64,000 bases of DNA, taken from Linum tenue (lineage: Eukaryota; Streptophyta; Magnoliopsida; Malpighiales; Linaceae). Shown here piece by piece: positions 1 through 15,170 of the stretch (the first letter of the stretch is position 1; the number at the start of each line of letters is the position of its first letter). The stretch is from assembly GCA_946122785.1 (NCBI GenBank), contig CAMGYJ010000002.1, positions 44,542,495 to 44,606,494 on the forward strand, given 5' to 3'. The position numbers and the translations under genes were made by a program. The notes beneath the pieces are model-generated. The model searched no databases, was not told where the DNA came from, and worked only from the letters and a program-made list of their open reading frames with translations.

Positions 1-2293
<2,293 letters not shown>

Positions 2294-2300
2294 TAGCAAG

Positions 2301-2736
2301 CAAGGTTGTCAACCCGCGGGTTGACCCGGACCCGGTAGAACTAGTGGGTCAAGGGTTAATGGGTCAACCGCTTTAGCTCGGTTTGACCCGACAATATAGA
2401 AAGAGTCTTTATATTGTATTTATCTTTATAAATTATGTCAAATCTTATCTAACATATGAGTTATAACAGATAATATTACACCAAAATAACATATCGTACT
2501 TAGATCCAACATATAGTGAAAATTCACACACTTATATAACATCAATATTCAAATGTTCAACTTAGGATTCCAAAGATTGAGTTAGGCGAAAAGAAAAATC
2601 AGAAAATAGGCATATTTCACAAACCAAAGAAAAAAATGACATAATTTGACCTCCAACCCGATACCTTGTAGCGATCGACCCGGCGGGTGCGTGCGGCCCG
2701 TTTTTCTCACCGGATCAGGGTCGGGTTGACAACCTC
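2301..2736. mobile_element. hAT-like MITE
   Basis: The ends are inverted repeats: left AGGTTGTCAACCCG, right CGGGTTGACAACCT. The element is flanked by a direct TAGCAAG at 2294-2300 and 2737-2743, a 7-8 bp target duplication as left by hAT transposons. The inside is AT-rich with no ORF and carries further CCCGG-type subterminal repeats. It is non-autonomous. Confidence 0.75.
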
Positions 2737-2876
2737 TAGCAAGACATGAGTTGAATTTTCAGGGATATGAATTTCCAAACCTCTGAGAGCTTTACGGAAG
2801 GGCAGGACCGTCAATTGACCAATAAATCAAACACTCCGTTTTATATGGCTTCCGTGCAGCGTTCAACTGCAGTTGA

Positions 2877-3509
2877 TAGGGCTGCAAATGAGCTGAGCTG
2901 CTAGCGAGCAACTCGACGTTCGACTCGAGAAAAACTAGTTTGAAACTCGACTCGTTAATAAACGAGCCGAACACGAGCTCACCTTTGTTCAGCTCGTGAA
3001 GCTCGCGAGCTAGCTCGACTCGGTGGCTTGTTGAGCTAAACTCGTGAGCTGACTCGTTTAGAGCTCATGATATGTCTTGACATGTGGCTAGAGAGCCAAC
3101 TCGATTACCAACTTATGGACGAATCAATCTATATCTTATGATTTTAATTCATATGGTTGTTAAATTATATATCTCACCATATATAAAGTTTAACACGTTG
3201 AGTATGTGAGCAAATATATCTTATTTTCTACTTTAGAAAAAAATTATGCTTCATAGATTGCTCCCATATTATGAAATAACATGATTTGGAGTAGTTAAAA
3301 TTTATTAACTAAATGATATATGATACCAACAAAGTATAATATGAGATTAGCTAACAAAATAAATCATATGTATCATGATATACAAAATGAAGTACCAAAT
3401 AAAAGTTAAAATTTTAATAAACAAGCTAGCTCGAGCTCGAGCTCGTTTATTAACGAGTCGAGCTCAAGCTGGGGTAAAACTCGACTCGACTCGGCTTATT
3501 TGCCGCCTA
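2877..3509. mobile_element. hAT-like MITE with GAGCTCGA-rich ends
   Basis: The left end TAGGGCTGCAAATGAGC and the reverse complement of the right end, TAGGCGGCAAATAAGCC, are terminal inverted repeats. Subterminal regions are dense in GAGCTCG/CGAGC repeats that can fold on each other. No clean 8-bp target duplication is visible (GCAGTTGA against TAAATGGC), so either the flanks have decayed or the ends are off by a few bases. There is no coding capacity. Confidence 0.65.
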
Positions 3510-3928
3510 TAAATGGCAGAATGGCGCACCAGCTATGTGCCGAATTTAAAACTGGCGGCAGGCCCGAAGCATTTTGTGGATGCTCCGTTTGGAACGCTCC
3601 GTTCAATTATTTGGCTTCAGTCAAACATATCCCAATGATAAAAAAGTTCAAACCGACCACAACATGTCACTTTCTTATTTTGTTAATTTATATATAGCAG
3701 TTCATTTCGTGAAGCAAACCAACCCATCTCCTTCTGACATCATACACTACTCTATAATCTACTGGTGATTACTTTTTACTTATAAGTTATAACCCAATTT
3801 TACCTATTTCATATTCTCATTTGCTATATCCCTTATGATGTTAATGACTTAAGGTATCTAAACCAAAACCAGCCTTTTAAGTTTTAACTTGAATTTTTAA
3901 AGAAAATACTAGGCAGAGTGGGGTTGAT

Positions 3929-4180
3929 ATATTACTATTAATCATTGGTGCAGGATATTAATTTCACTCATTTTTAAGAAGGCCAACTCGAATTCAGTTA
4001 TTGGTCCGGTAAAAAAAAAAAAAGAGTTAAAAGTTAATGGTCGAAAATCGGTTTAACTATATTACTATTAATCATTGGTGCAGATATTTATTTGACTATT
4101 TTTCAAGATTGCCAACTCGGTTTCAATCATTGGCTCGATCGAGAAAATGCGCTAAGTGTTGATGGTCGAAAATTGGTTTA
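3929..4180. repeat. Diverged tandem duplication, about 130 bp unit
   Basis: Two head-to-tail copies start at 3929 and 4059 with ATATTACTATTAATCATTGG. They share the order: GCCAACTCG, a TTGG-containing stretch, an A-rich stretch and GGTCGAAAAT-GGTTTA. They differ by point changes and small indels, so the duplication is not recent. Nothing codes here. The flanking 3510-3928 and 4181-4675 show no feature I can name. Confidence 0.7.
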
Positions 4181-4675
4181 GCCCGAATATATGGAAAACC
4201 CCATTATATTGTGCACGTACAAACATACACACATACTATTTTCTATCGTACTTTGAGTAAAATCAAAGTATAACGCGTACCCCTGGCAAGAAAAGACAAT
4301 CTAGACTTTGAATTAACCGGATTCGAGTCATGATACTATACCTAACCCTTGACAAGTGAACCCTACGGCTTAACTATTTAAATCATAGAGCTAAACCAAG
4401 GATTGTAAAACCTTATCGTAACTGTCGTTTAACCGTGGTTCAAGGTCTATATATTATTTTCTTCCTCGAAGTATGTCATTCAAGGTCTATATATAATTTC
4501 CTTATGTCATTTTCTTACTCAAAGTATGATGAACCACCCATACTTATAGTTGTGTTTATCCTGACGGAAAGTCATTTGTTCTAAATTTTAGTTGGTTGGA
4601 CTGCAATGTTATCAGGGTTGTATGTTGTTTGAAACATTTTAAACTTCATTAGTCAAATATTTTGAGTACTCCTAT

Positions 4676-5645
4676 ATTATTTAGATATAATATCCTATTT
4701 TAGACTAAACTTTGACGCATATAAAATTTTTGGCATAAGATGCAAATAAGATAGTTCTGTCAGAGTTTTGAAAGAAATGAACAAATATGGCCCGAAATTT
4801 GGGTTGACTGTTAATATTGACGGTTAAACATTTCTTTTGTCTGTGACTCAACATACAATGCTAAGGTGGATGCGATGTGATTTCCATATCATAGGGATAA
4901 TACACTATTTTGACTGAACTTTAACGTACAAAATAATTTTGGCCCAAACTTTCAAATAAGACAGTTTTGTCGAATTTTCAAAAAAAATGATAAATTTGAC
5001 TCAAATTTTAGGTTGCCATTCATATTGATGAGGATGAGTACCGAGAGAGATAGTTCCGTGCATTGGGATTTTTGAGGGCTGGATCAATTTCTTATTTTCT
5101 TAATTTGATTTAAGCAAGTGAATATGAAAATATTAGGATAAGCCAAGGGTCCTACTTTGTGGTCTTATGTTTTTTCTTCTGAAAAAATTTCACATTTTTA
5201 ATAATTTTTTTAGATGTTATAAATAAATAATCTGGAAGGTGGAATCGACATCGCAACCTAAACCTCTCTATCCATACCGTCAATATTAAAGGTCAACCCA
5301 AATTTTGGATCAAATTTGTCCACTTCTTTCAAAGTCCGAACAAACCTGTCTTATTTGAAAGTTCGGGCAAAAATTATCTTTTACGTCAAGTTCATGCCGA
5401 AATAAGGTATTATCCTTATGATGTGGAAGCCACGTCGCAGTTGCAGCCAGCCACCTCAGCATTGTTTTTTGAATCATGGACGAAGAAATGTTTGACTATT
5501 AATATTAGCGGTCAACCTAAATTTTAGTCCAAATTTATCCATTTCTTTCAAAATTCTGAAAAACTATCTTATTTGCAAGTTCATGTCAAAATTTTCTTTT
5601 CCGTCAAACTTCAAGACCAAAATAGTTATTATTCCTATTATTTAT
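4676..5645. mobile_element. Large inverted-repeat (foldback or palindromic MITE-like) element
   Basis: The left arm, about 4676-5035, is repeated in reverse orientation at about 5275-5645, at roughly three-quarters identity by eye. Each arm holds two head-to-tail copies of a unit of about 130 bases. The landmarks, in order, are a CTATTTT-GACT start, CAAATAAGA-AGTT, GAAAGAAATG and GGTTGAC-GTTAATATT, so the whole is four units arranged as two opposed tandem pairs. The centre (about 5036-5274) is unique and AT-rich. No ORF and no certain target duplication were found. Confidence 0.6.
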
Positions 5646-5789
5646 GGTCAACTTACCAATCAAAGTAGTTAATGAAAGTATCAACAACACTGGCAAAGAC
5701 GAACACATATAACTCACAATTAGTTACACTCAGCCTTAAGTTTGAAGCTATTTTGAGAACCCCAACTATTTTCTAGGCATCTTAGAGGA

Positions 5790-8700
5790 CTACGGACTAA
5801 CCTGCTTCCCCAACCAGCCGGGCCTTATTCTACTATCTAGGAAGAGGGATAATATTGGGTGTGCCTTTTGGAGTTTTGGAACGTCCCATTCCCCTCTACC
5901 TTCTTTTATAAAGTAAGATACCATAAGAGATCCATTTTGAATATGGGGTCGAATACTCGGGATTAAGGGTTTATCCCCCGGAACACAGTTATCAATGAAC
6001 GCCCGGGTTCTTTGTCCATTCCCTATTTGCCATCTTAGTCCCTGGAGGAGCAGATATCTTCCAAAGAGTAGACTTCTCCACCCCCACGAAGGGTTTGAAC
6101 CGATTGATGCTTCCAACACCGAACATTGAGTAAAGTATCGACCCTTATAAATATGGGAAAGGAGTGAATTTGGATTGGTACATATTCTCCAACATTGTTT
6201 AGCTAGCAACGCTTGATTGAAGGCTTCAAAGTCCCTGAATCCAAGACCTCCATGGAACTTACTGTGAGCTTGGCTTTTCCAAGACAACCAGTGGATTGGG
6301 TGGTCTGAATTTTGTGCCGTACCCCACCAAAACTTTGCGACATGACTGTTTAATCGTCTACAGTTTTCCTTGGGGAGCTTGAAACATGACATTCCTAGTA
6401 CTGGTATATTAGTGGCCGATGTTCTAATAAGAATGTCTTTCCCAACTTTCGATAGGGAACGCTGTTTCCACCTTTGTAACTTCTTAATAAGTTTCTCCTC
6501 CATGAACTGGAATGTATCCCTTTTTTATTTAGATAAGATGGCTGGTAGACCTAAATGAGAGTCATGTTCTCCTATGGTTCCAACACCCAATTGAGCACCC
6601 ATAATTTGAGCATGAGAAGGGTGTGTATTGTGACTGAAAAGGACAGCTGATTTATTTAAGTTTATTTGTTGACCGCTCAACTCCTCGTAAGCCTGTAGTA
6701 GGGAAATGAGAGACGTACAATACTCCGGCGAGGCGGACAAGAATAGGTATGAGTCATCCGCGAAAAATAGATGGGAAATTACCGGACAACTAGGGCGGAT
6801 TCTGACTCCTTCAAGGTATTCTACGAAGGTAGCTTTCCTTATCATACTAGAAAATCCTTCGGCACAAATGGAAAAAAGGAGAGATGATAGAGGATCTCTT
6901 GTCTTAGTCCTCTTGAAGGTCTAAAGTATTTCGATGGGGAGCCGTTAATAAGAATCGAATATGACACTGTAGTGACGCACTCTTTTACCCAAGAGATGAA
7001 TCTAGGATGTATACCAAGAATCCTCATCATTTTGAACAAGAAAGACCATTCTATTCGATCATATTCTTTCTCCATATCTAGTTTCACTGCCATCCACCTT
7101 TTTTTATTGGATTTTGAAGTTTTGAGATGATGAACCATTTCATGACTGATTAGGATATTATCTGAGATTTGACGCCCTTTGATAAACCCGTTTTGTGTTG
7201 GGGATATGATCCTGGGTAGCACTCTACTCAGCCTATCCGCCAAAATTTTTGCTATGACTTTGTAGATCACTTGGCAAAGGCTGATTGGTCTTAGGTTTTT
7301 CATGGTTCTTACGTTGTTTACCTTGGGGACCAGTGATATCCAAGTACGGTTGAAGGATCTTAGTAAATGTCCAGAATGGAAGAACGCCAGTACTGCTTGG
7401 ATCACATCTTGATTGATTAGCTACCAATAATTTTGGTAGACTTGCCGTAAATCTATCAGGGCCTGGGGCTTGAGTTTTGCCTATGCTGAACTCCGCTCTC
7501 TTAATTTCTTCTTGAGAGATTGGAGCAATCAGACTTTGATTCTAGATCTCGTCTGCTGTTTTTTCTACCGAGAGGTGGGATAGGTCAATCGTGGACATAC
7601 ACTGAGTTAGAAAAAGGTCTTTATAGTAGTCCACGGCAATGTTCAATTTCTCATGTTCTGCAGTACACCATGACCCTTGGGAATTTTCCAGACCCCATAT
7701 TGTATTGGCTTGTCGTTTGGCTGCGGTGACTATATGAAAATAAGCGGTGTTTTTATCCCCACCTTGTAGCCAATTAGTTTGGAATTTTTGCCTCCAAAAT
7801 ATTTCTTCCCGATTATATTGAACAATCAATTCTTTTTCCAAAAATTTGACTAAGCCCCAGTTTACCGGAGCATTAGATCTAGCCACTTCTAGTGCGCGAT
7901 TTAAGTCATTTATTAACCTTGCTGAGTTAGACATTCCTCCTTTTGACCAACCAACCAACGCATGCCTAGTTCGCAGTAGCGTACTAAATAGGCAGTATTG
8001 AATTGAGCCTGCTACCTCTATATTCCAAGCATAAGGGATTAGTCGCTCGGCTTCCGGCATCTGAATCCACCTGAGATCGAAGCGAAATAGTCTTTTTGCT
8101 CTAGCCATTGTAGGATTTGTCTGTAAGTAAAGTAGCCTATGGTCCGAGCCTATGTCTGTGAGATGATATACGACCGTCGAAGGCCAGATGCTCATCCAGG
8201 CTGTAGAGACGAAGGCTCTATCTATTTTTTTTGTTCAATGGTGACTCCATTCCTTCCCCGATTTGTCCAGGTAAATTTGGGACCTTGGGAATTTGGTTCA
8301 AATAGCCCTAAAAGGTTAACAAAGTCCCATAGTGGGCGGGCTTTATCCAGTCGCCAAGGGGATCCTCCTGCCTTATCAAGGGGATATAAGGAGCTATTGA
8401 AATCTCCAATAACTAGGTAGGGATCCGATAGGCGAGCACAAAAATTAGCAATTTCCTCTAGTTGAGATCGACGCTTGGTCACAATATAGGATAAATAAAC
8501 CCCCATGAGGACAAATCGAGGACATTCTCCATAGCAAAGGTTATTATTATTGATGACTGAAATGGCAATATAGCAAGGTGAAGAGCCCAGAATCGAGACT
8601 GAAGTTGATGGTGGCTAAGCAAAGACTAGACCCCCCGACATGCCGGAAGGGTCGACAAGATGACAATCCGAAAAACCTAACGAAGAGATAAAGGATCTGA

Positions 8701-8827
8701 CTTTGTCCCTAGGAGACATAGTTTCACACAAAAACAAGAATGACTTGGCAATATTGCGGCAAGCTTTAAGCGTCTGGGAAGTCAAGGTGCTGCCGATTCC
8801 TTGACAGTTCCACGCGTAGACATTCAT
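5790..8827 (-). pseudogene. LINE ORF2 (endonuclease and reverse transcriptase), broken
   Basis: The reading frame starts MNVYAWNCQGIG at 8827, the usual start of the APE-type endonuclease. It continues with VIGDFNSSL near 8390 and SDHRLL near 8140. After a shift, the reverse transcriptase core reads LRPISLC, the NGFIKGRQ motif and KLDMEKEYDRIEW (7405-6842). The catalytic FFADD box follows in the next piece (6845-6525). The last piece (6503-5790) holds the LINE-type thumb and zinc region (KFWWG, GGLGFRDFEAFNQALLAKQ). The pieces lie in at least two frames with stops between them. The protein would nick target DNA and copy the RNA there. This copy is inactive. Confidence 0.88.
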
Positions 8828-8928
8828 TTATCGGGTTGGGGCCACTTTGGGTTGGCTTCCTCCACCCTTTTATCTTCTATCACCTTAGGACGTTTTGGGG
8901 CTGATTCCACTACGTCTTCCTCCGGCTC

Positions 8929-10332
8929 TCAAATACTGATGCCATTGTTTCTCCTTGTGTAGACTTTTGGTAATCCCGATGACTCTATCTTAATAGCTTT
9001 CCCTTTAGACTCTCCATCTATAACGCGACCAATTGGAGAGCATGCTTGTGCTGAGTCGGTGGAAATTTCCTTATTGCCTGTTTTGTTTAGTTCAAGCTCA
9101 AAATCTTGCATGACAAGAAGGTGAGAGTCTCCCATATTTTAAAACAAAAAACTAGGATCCTCACTGCAAAATAGATTACCTAACTCGTATGATGGTGAGG
9201 CAGCTTGGAACTGCAAAGGTCGAACATCATTTGCTTCGTGACACGTTACCAGTCTTTTCTTTGACGGGCTCTTGGGCTTGAGCGGTTTGATGCTTTCTGG
9301 GCCCTTCACCCAGATTCCTTGACTTCAGATTCGGCCCATTAAGACTCGGCCCATTGACATCAAAATTAGGCCTGGTGGGAGGAAGGCTTTGAGCACTCGG
9401 ATTAGGGTTGGGTTCGGTGGCCTTGTGTGATTTTCCCCCTGAGAATTCGCAGCCGACTGCGAGGGTGGGTTTCCCGAACTCCTTTCTTGGCGACTGGAAG
9501 ACTGACGACGACTTGGTCCTTCAAGGAGGAGCGACTTTGGAGGCGGCGGAGCAGCGGGTCCGACATCATTCCTCCATATATTGCTCGTCCAGTTCTTCCT
9601 CTCCATTTTTGCCGAAGCGTATGAATTCTCATTTAGCTTGGATCCAGTTCGCGTTCCAAAGATTTCAAGGCCGAAGCTGTCGTCCCCAGTGACCAGGTCG
9701 AAGGAGCAGCTCTCATGGTTATGGCCAATTCTTCTGCATCTGAAGCAAACCACCTTGAGATTTTCGTACTTGAGCTTTACCCGGAAGGTCTCGCCAACTG
9801 AACCATCTGCACTTTGTTTCTTTGCTTCCAGTTTGTGTTCAAGGGGAGCGGAGACATCAATCAAGATTTTGGCCTTGAATACACATCCTGGCGACTGCCA
9901 GACTGCATACATCCCAACTTCCTCCAACGTGCCCAGACGTGAAGCCAGCGACCTTTCTAATGCCACCGTTTGGTATTCCTCTAGGAGATTCCAGAACTGG
10001 ATCAGGTATGGGACTCGGGCGAGATCGTGGTATAGAATTTCTGATGGTGTCTCCCATTCTTTGAAAGTGAAAATCTTGGAGTTGATAAACCACAGAGCCT
10101 TCTTCAGAGCTTCTTGCCGGTTGGTTTGATTTGAGAAGACGAGCTGGAATAGTTCGTGCTTTGCGTCTAGTACAGTCACCGGAGCTCTTTTAGCCCACAG
10201 GTTGTTGGCCATATGTTGAACTCTGATTCGAGAGGGATGGGTGGAGCAGAGCAATCGACCAACCATGCTTAGACCAGCTCTGGTAAGTCCTGCCTCAAGA
10301 AATTCATCATTGAACTCAATTGGGGCTGCCAT
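8929..10332 (-). pseudogene. LINE ORF1, DUF4283-like with a CCHC zinc knuckle, broken
   Basis: An unbroken frame from MAAPIEFNDEF at 10,332 to 9325 encodes 335 residues. The middle resembles the DUF4283 RNA-binding region of plant LINE ORF1 (IFTFKEWE, LARVPYLIQFWNLLEE). It is followed by a zinc knuckle, CFRCRRIGHNHESC, of the form C-X2-C-X4-H-X4-C. The same frame resumes after the stop (9135-8929), so the original ORF1 was longer. ORF2 begins about 100 bases downstream. It is expected to coat LINE RNA. It is a relic rather than a host gene. Confidence 0.8.
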
Positions 10333-10761
10333 TGTTGGAATACTTCCCTTTGGGTAGAAGTTTTTGCTAGGGATAAGAGGAGGTGAGAAGCTCGTGAGAA
10401 TTTGGTCGATTGAGGATGGTAGATGGCTCTCTGCATCAGTTGGGTATAAAAGAAAGCTATTAGATGGTTATAGCACTTAATGATAGGCGGACTAGTGCCT
10501 GAACTTATGCTAGCAATGATCCAATTATTCACCCGATTTGAAACGTTTGGATGATGATTGATCATTAAGAGGGTGTTTGAATTGTGGTTGCCTCTTGTCT
10601 GCCGAAGTTGAGGCGGTGGGTTCTGAATGGATGGTCTAAGAGAAGCTCGTTCCCAAAAGGAAAGTGGTTTTTAAAGAACACATTTATTCTTTTTCCGGTA
10701 CAAGCTGTTTTTCTGCTCACTAATTTGAGATTGGATTGTAGTAGCATGCCTTTAATGTGCA

Positions 10762-12133
10762 TGATAGACCAATAATTACACATGTTTTTACCCCTATTCT
10801 TGAGCCGTTGGAGATGCCGATTCCCGCGTTTTAGGCCGATTTCACGCTAGGTTGTTCTTGTTTACGATATTTCAGGTCCTAGCACGTGAATGAAGGCTTG
10901 GGAACAAGTTAGGGGTCGATTGGACGAAGATTGGACATTTCGCGGGAAGCTGATGGAGCCACACGGGCACACCTAAAACCTACACGGCCGTGTGACCTGG
11001 CCGTGTGGCACCAAATTTCACGAGCAAAGTCACACGGGCCGTGTAGAGGACCCCTTGTGGCCGTGTGAAGGCTCGATAAATCCCACACGGGCATCCTGGA
11101 ACTCCACACGGCCGTGTGAGTCGTGGCCGTGTAGGAAGTCTGAGCCACTTATCAAAACGCCGCGGTTTGCAAAAAGTCACACGGGCAGCTGGGGAAGTCA
11201 CACGGCCGTGTGGCCTGGCCGTGTGATCGGGAATTTCTGGTTAAAACCCGATTTTCAGCCAAAGGAAAGAGAGGAGCTGGGTTTTTGGTTGCCAAACACC
11301 CAAGGGACGAACCCTAGAGAGAGAGAGAGCGACTTGGGAACATTCTTGGAGCTATTTTGGAGGATTTCTTCGCCATTGGAGCTCGGGAATCAAGCTTGGA
11401 GATGGAGATTGAAGATCTAGATCAGATTTCTGCAGTCTCTCTCTTCTCTATGGAGTAACTTCTCTTCACTTAGGTTTTGGGGAACCCTAGTTCCATGTGT
11501 TAGGATCTTTCTTGTATGAAGTTTTGGATGCTATATTGTTTGATTATAATCGATTGAGGCATGATTTATTGAGTCAATTGAATCTTGATCAAATTCTCTT
11601 GATTTCTCCTTTAACCTATGATAGATAGAATCTGATTAGGTTAAGAGAGCTTCCTTGATTGATAGTGGTGAATTGGTTGTGCGAGAGTCAATCAATTCAC
11701 TGCTTTGTACTGGAATTCATTCCAGTAGTGGAGATATGTGTGAATCGCCTTAGCAGTCTATCCCGGTGAAGGCTAGTCGCCTGCCGGGTATTCTGTCTGA
11801 GAGGGCTTGGTCAGCTTAAGAGATTCCCAGCTAATTTAGGATCTTCAGCAGTTTAATCAACAGTAGATCAACCAAAGGTAATTGCAACTTGGACCTAATT
11901 GAGGAGCTAGGGTGAATCATACCTAAGTGAGTTCCCAACTTGTAATGAGTAGAGTAGTCAGTAGAGTAGTTTATAAATCAATCCTTAATCTAGTTTTCTA
12001 GATAATGAACTGAAGCTGAGTAATAGTAACTCTAGAGATCTGTGGATTCGATATTTATTACTTGTGCCACTATACTGCAGTCCCTTTCATTGGTTACACT
12101 GGCCATTGTTAGGTGTTGTGTTTTAGCGTGTCA
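10762..12133 (+). mobile_element. Solo LTR of an Athila-like Ty3/Gypsy element
   Basis: The sequence begins TGATAGACC and ends GGTGTTGTGTTTTAGCGTGTCA-like (TG...CA), with a perfect 5-bp direct repeat GTGCA at 10,757-10,761 and 12,134-12,138. It matches, in the opposite orientation, the LTRs found at 39.5-63 kb. It carries the array of ACACGGCCGTGTG palindromes (10,960-11,225), followed by an AG-rich leader with GAACCCTAG. No internal region is present, so it is the product of LTR-LTR recombination. Confidence 0.9.
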
Positions 12134-12147
12134 GTGCACTTTGATTG

Positions 12148-12589
12148 TAGGGGTGGCTATACGGTCCGGTCCGGTTAAATTGGCCCAAATTGATCCGGTC
12201 CAGTCCGGTTTTTTTTAGAATATAAGGACCGAAGATTGGATTGGATACAGTCCGGTCTTGATCCGGTCCGGTCTTGACCCGGTCCGGTCCCAATTCGGTC
12301 TTGATTTTATATTGAGATTGTGGGAATTCGAGTGGCCTAAGGCCTAAAAGGGTGAGGAGTTGGTTAAGTTTTGTACTAAGTGTAAAGGTTTGTGATCGTT
12401 TATGCAAATTACCCTTAAGTTTTGGGTGTTGAGCTCTCTTATCCGGTCTTTATCCGGTTTTTTACCTTAAATCTAAGCCCAAAGATTGGATTGGATTGTT
12501 TACTATCCGGTCCCGGTCCGGTCTCGGTCCGGGTTATACGGTCCGGTTTCCGGTTTTTCATCCGGTCCCGGTCCAAATAGCCAGCCCTA
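12148..12589. mobile_element. hAT MITE with CCGGTCC-rich ends
   Basis: The ends TAGGGGTGGCTAT and, reversed, TAGGGCTGGCTAT form terminal inverted repeats. A perfect 8-bp target duplication TTTGATTG lies at 12,140-12,147 and 12,590-12,597. Arrays of GGTCCGGT near both ends are opposed subterminal repeats. It inserted 6 bp from the right target duplication of the neighbouring solo LTR. No ORF. Confidence 0.9.
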
Positions 12590-12597
12590 TTTGATTG

Positions 12598-14810
12598 TGC
12601 TTAGGTTTGGGTTTCCCCTTACATTTCGCCTTTCATTATGGCTGATGTAGAGACCATATATAGCTCTGTTTTTTGGAGCTCTAAATAGCTCTAACTCGTC
12701 ATAAATTAGATGATTTGAAAGCCCAATTAAGGCTTTTCCGGCGAGAGCCATTTTAGAGTTTATTATTCTGTAACCGCTAAACGGTAAGGCTTCATTATTT
12801 TTGAGAATTAATGTATTGATTGTGGTTTGCAGTTGGCGGCGGTCATCGGAGATGTTGGGTGGATTCTGGCGACCTGCCGGTGATGCGGTGGAGTTGTTTA
12901 TCTTGTTCTACCATGATCGACGTTCGAGTATAGAGTCTTCTTTCCACGGACGGGAGTTACCTTCTGGGTTCATTTTCCATATCCTGAGGATGATGGTGTT
13001 GATTGTTACGCTGGGGATGAGCCAAGAAGGGACACGGAGAATCTGGAAAAAATAACTTCAGAGAGATGAAGGAGGTAGAGCGTGGGATAAGGATGGTGAT
13101 GATTAAAATAAAGGGTGGTATTTAAATGAATAATCACTAGAGTCAAGGGAAGAGGTGACCAGTGGTTCCCGCTGGATTTGATCGTTGGTTCCCGCTGGAG
13201 TGGAACGTTGGTTCCCGCCACCTGACTTCTTTTCACCGCTGCCACTTGGTTTCTTGTTGTTTAAGGTGTATACTAGTACAGTAATTTTTTTGCATAACCC
13301 GGTTCGAAACTCTTCTCTCTTTTTCCCCCACTAGATCTGGTCTGAAAAAGAGAGATGAACAAAAATCTACAAATTTACTAGGAAATCTGTCGCCAAAGCA
13401 AACAAAAAACATAGTCAAACCCGAAGGAATTAGGAGTGACAAGACCAAAGCCAAAATGGCCACCAAATGAGCCACTCTGAAACCATTACACCCAACGAGT
13501 CCAAAATAACTCCCTGCCACCAAGCCAAGACGCATAACCTCTCCCGTCGTCCCAAGTCCAAACTGAACATAATCACCATCTCGTCCTCCATGGGTGTAGC
13601 CACATCAAAGAAACCATGTATAAGAGTGGAAGACATTGCATCCCCCTCAAGCTGAAACCGTGCAACCAACTCTTCATTCTCATCCATTCTACAAAGGTTC
13701 TTGATTGACGATTCGAGAGGTATATCTGAAAACCTTTATAGTAATTACTAATTACAATTGCCTTATACGAAAAGATCAACTTAGAGAGAGAGAGAGAGAG
13801 AGAGAGATCACCGGCTGTAATGATTGTGAACAACTTTTTGGGGTTCTCGAGCCTGGGCTTTCCTATCAATAACCCAATTCGGTAAATCAGGAAGAGACAC
13901 ATTTGTTGTCTGGACGATTCACATTTGGAGAAAATGATTTATGTTCTAATGTTGTTCCATTTCAATTATACCAAGAAAAAGGGGTTTTTACATATTGGGC
14001 TAGTTTGGTCTGTTGTAGTTTTTGCAGAAGCTGTTTCTGATTTGAGTTTTTAGAAAAGTACTTAAAAAAAGCAGTTGAGTGTTTGGCGGAAAAAATATTA
14101 AAAGTGATTTTAATATAAGAGGTCATGTAAAATTAATATAAATATTTCTAATATAAAATATAAATAAAAAATTTGAAAAATAAAAAATATTCAAAATGGA
14201 TATGATTAGATTTCTTTTATATTAAATAATATTATTTTCTAATTCATTTTATTTTCAAAATGAAGTAAATGAAATAAAATTATATTCTCTAAAATAAAAT
14301 AAAAATATGATAAAAATAATCTTGTATTTTTTTTTTTTTTTTTTTTTTTGCAGAAGCTCCTACTTTTATGTTATACAAAATCATTTTTCAAAAGCCAAAC
14401 TTTTAGAAGTGTTTAATCATGCTTCAATTTTTTTAAGCATAAATACACTTCTAAAAGTCGGGATTCTCCCTTTTATCAGGCTTGGTGGTGTGGCTCCATT
14501 TCTAAAAGTGGTGTGGCTCGATTGATAAAAGAGAGAAGCAAACATCATGATGTAGTCATTTACTCATTTAGTCGAGTCATGTTTGGAAGGAAAAGTTATT
14601 AACAAGGACTCGACACCAACCCACAAAAAGCTAAATTAGGGCATATTCTTCTTTAAATGGTCCTCCGTACTTCTGCTTGTCAAATAATAATTCATGCGCG
14701 ATTTAGAGGGTTTTAGTTAAAAGTAGGGGATCAAAATCATTTCTTGACATCATTGACTATTTTTGAGGCATTAATATGAGATAGTTTAGTAGTGCTTTGC
14801 ATGGTATTAG
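12598..14810. other. Intergenic DNA with simple repeats; no gene recognised
   Basis: Visible items are a short minisatellite at 13,158-13,222 (three GTTGGTTCCCGC-type units), an (AG)n tract at about 13,784-13,807 and a poly-T run at about 14,327-14,349. A stretch at 14,000-14,470 has AAAAGCAG/CTTCTAAAAGT words at both sides and may be an old MITE, but its ends could not be fixed. Short ORFs on both strands resemble nothing I know. Confidence 0.4.
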
Positions 14811-15162
14811 CATAGTTAGTAAATACTCCGTTTAATACACGTATATGTACCCGTACGTACTTTATCCGTTTAAAACTTCCGTATCCGTATTTTTGTCAAT
14901 CCGTTTCATTTTTGTCCGTTCATTTGGTGGCTCCCGTACTAAACACGTATAAAATCCGTATAACACGTTTTATATCCGTATTTAATGAATTAAATTGTTA
15001 ACTTTACTATTATTTATATATTTATTTATTTTAAAAAATAATTTATTTTATATATTTATGACTATTAACGTACTATTAAACGTAACATTAGCTTAGAGAT
15101 GAAGTAAAATACCCGTACGTATTATATCCGTAACTTTCCCGTACCGTATTTTACTAACTATG
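14811..15162. mobile_element. hAT MITE with CATAGTTAGTAAA ends
   Basis: The left end CATAGTTAGTAAATACTCCG and the reversed right end CATAGTTAGTAAAATACGG are inverted repeats. A perfect 8-bp target duplication GGTATTAG sits at 14,803-14,810 and 15,163-15,170. CCCGTAC and ATCCGTA words repeat in subterminal positions. A truncated copy of the same family is at 38,699-38,850. No ORF. Confidence 0.9.
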
Positions 15163-15170
15163 GGTATTAG

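Larger units (their letters stand above)
5790..10345 (-). mobile_element. Decayed L1-type LINE retrotransposon, truncated at its 3' end
   Basis: ORF1 (gag-like, CCHC) lies upstream of ORF2 (endonuclease plus reverse transcriptase) on the minus strand, the order of plant L1 elements. The RNase H region expected at the end of ORF2, a 3' UTR and a poly(A) tail are missing, so the 3' end is lost near 5780. Multiple frameshifts mark it as old. The sequence to the right of ORF1 (10,346-10,761 and, past the solo LTR, 12,134 onwards) may be its 5' leader. Confidence 0.88.

Noticed and set aside
10960..11225. CRISPR-like regularly repeated palindromes
   Set aside because: Spacing is irregular, the repeats are short and variable, the sequence is the U3 part of an LTR, and the genome is a plant.
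13573..13902. 109-codon minus-strand ORF as a gene
   Set aside because: It crosses an (AG)n microsatellite and has no recognisable domain or gene structure.
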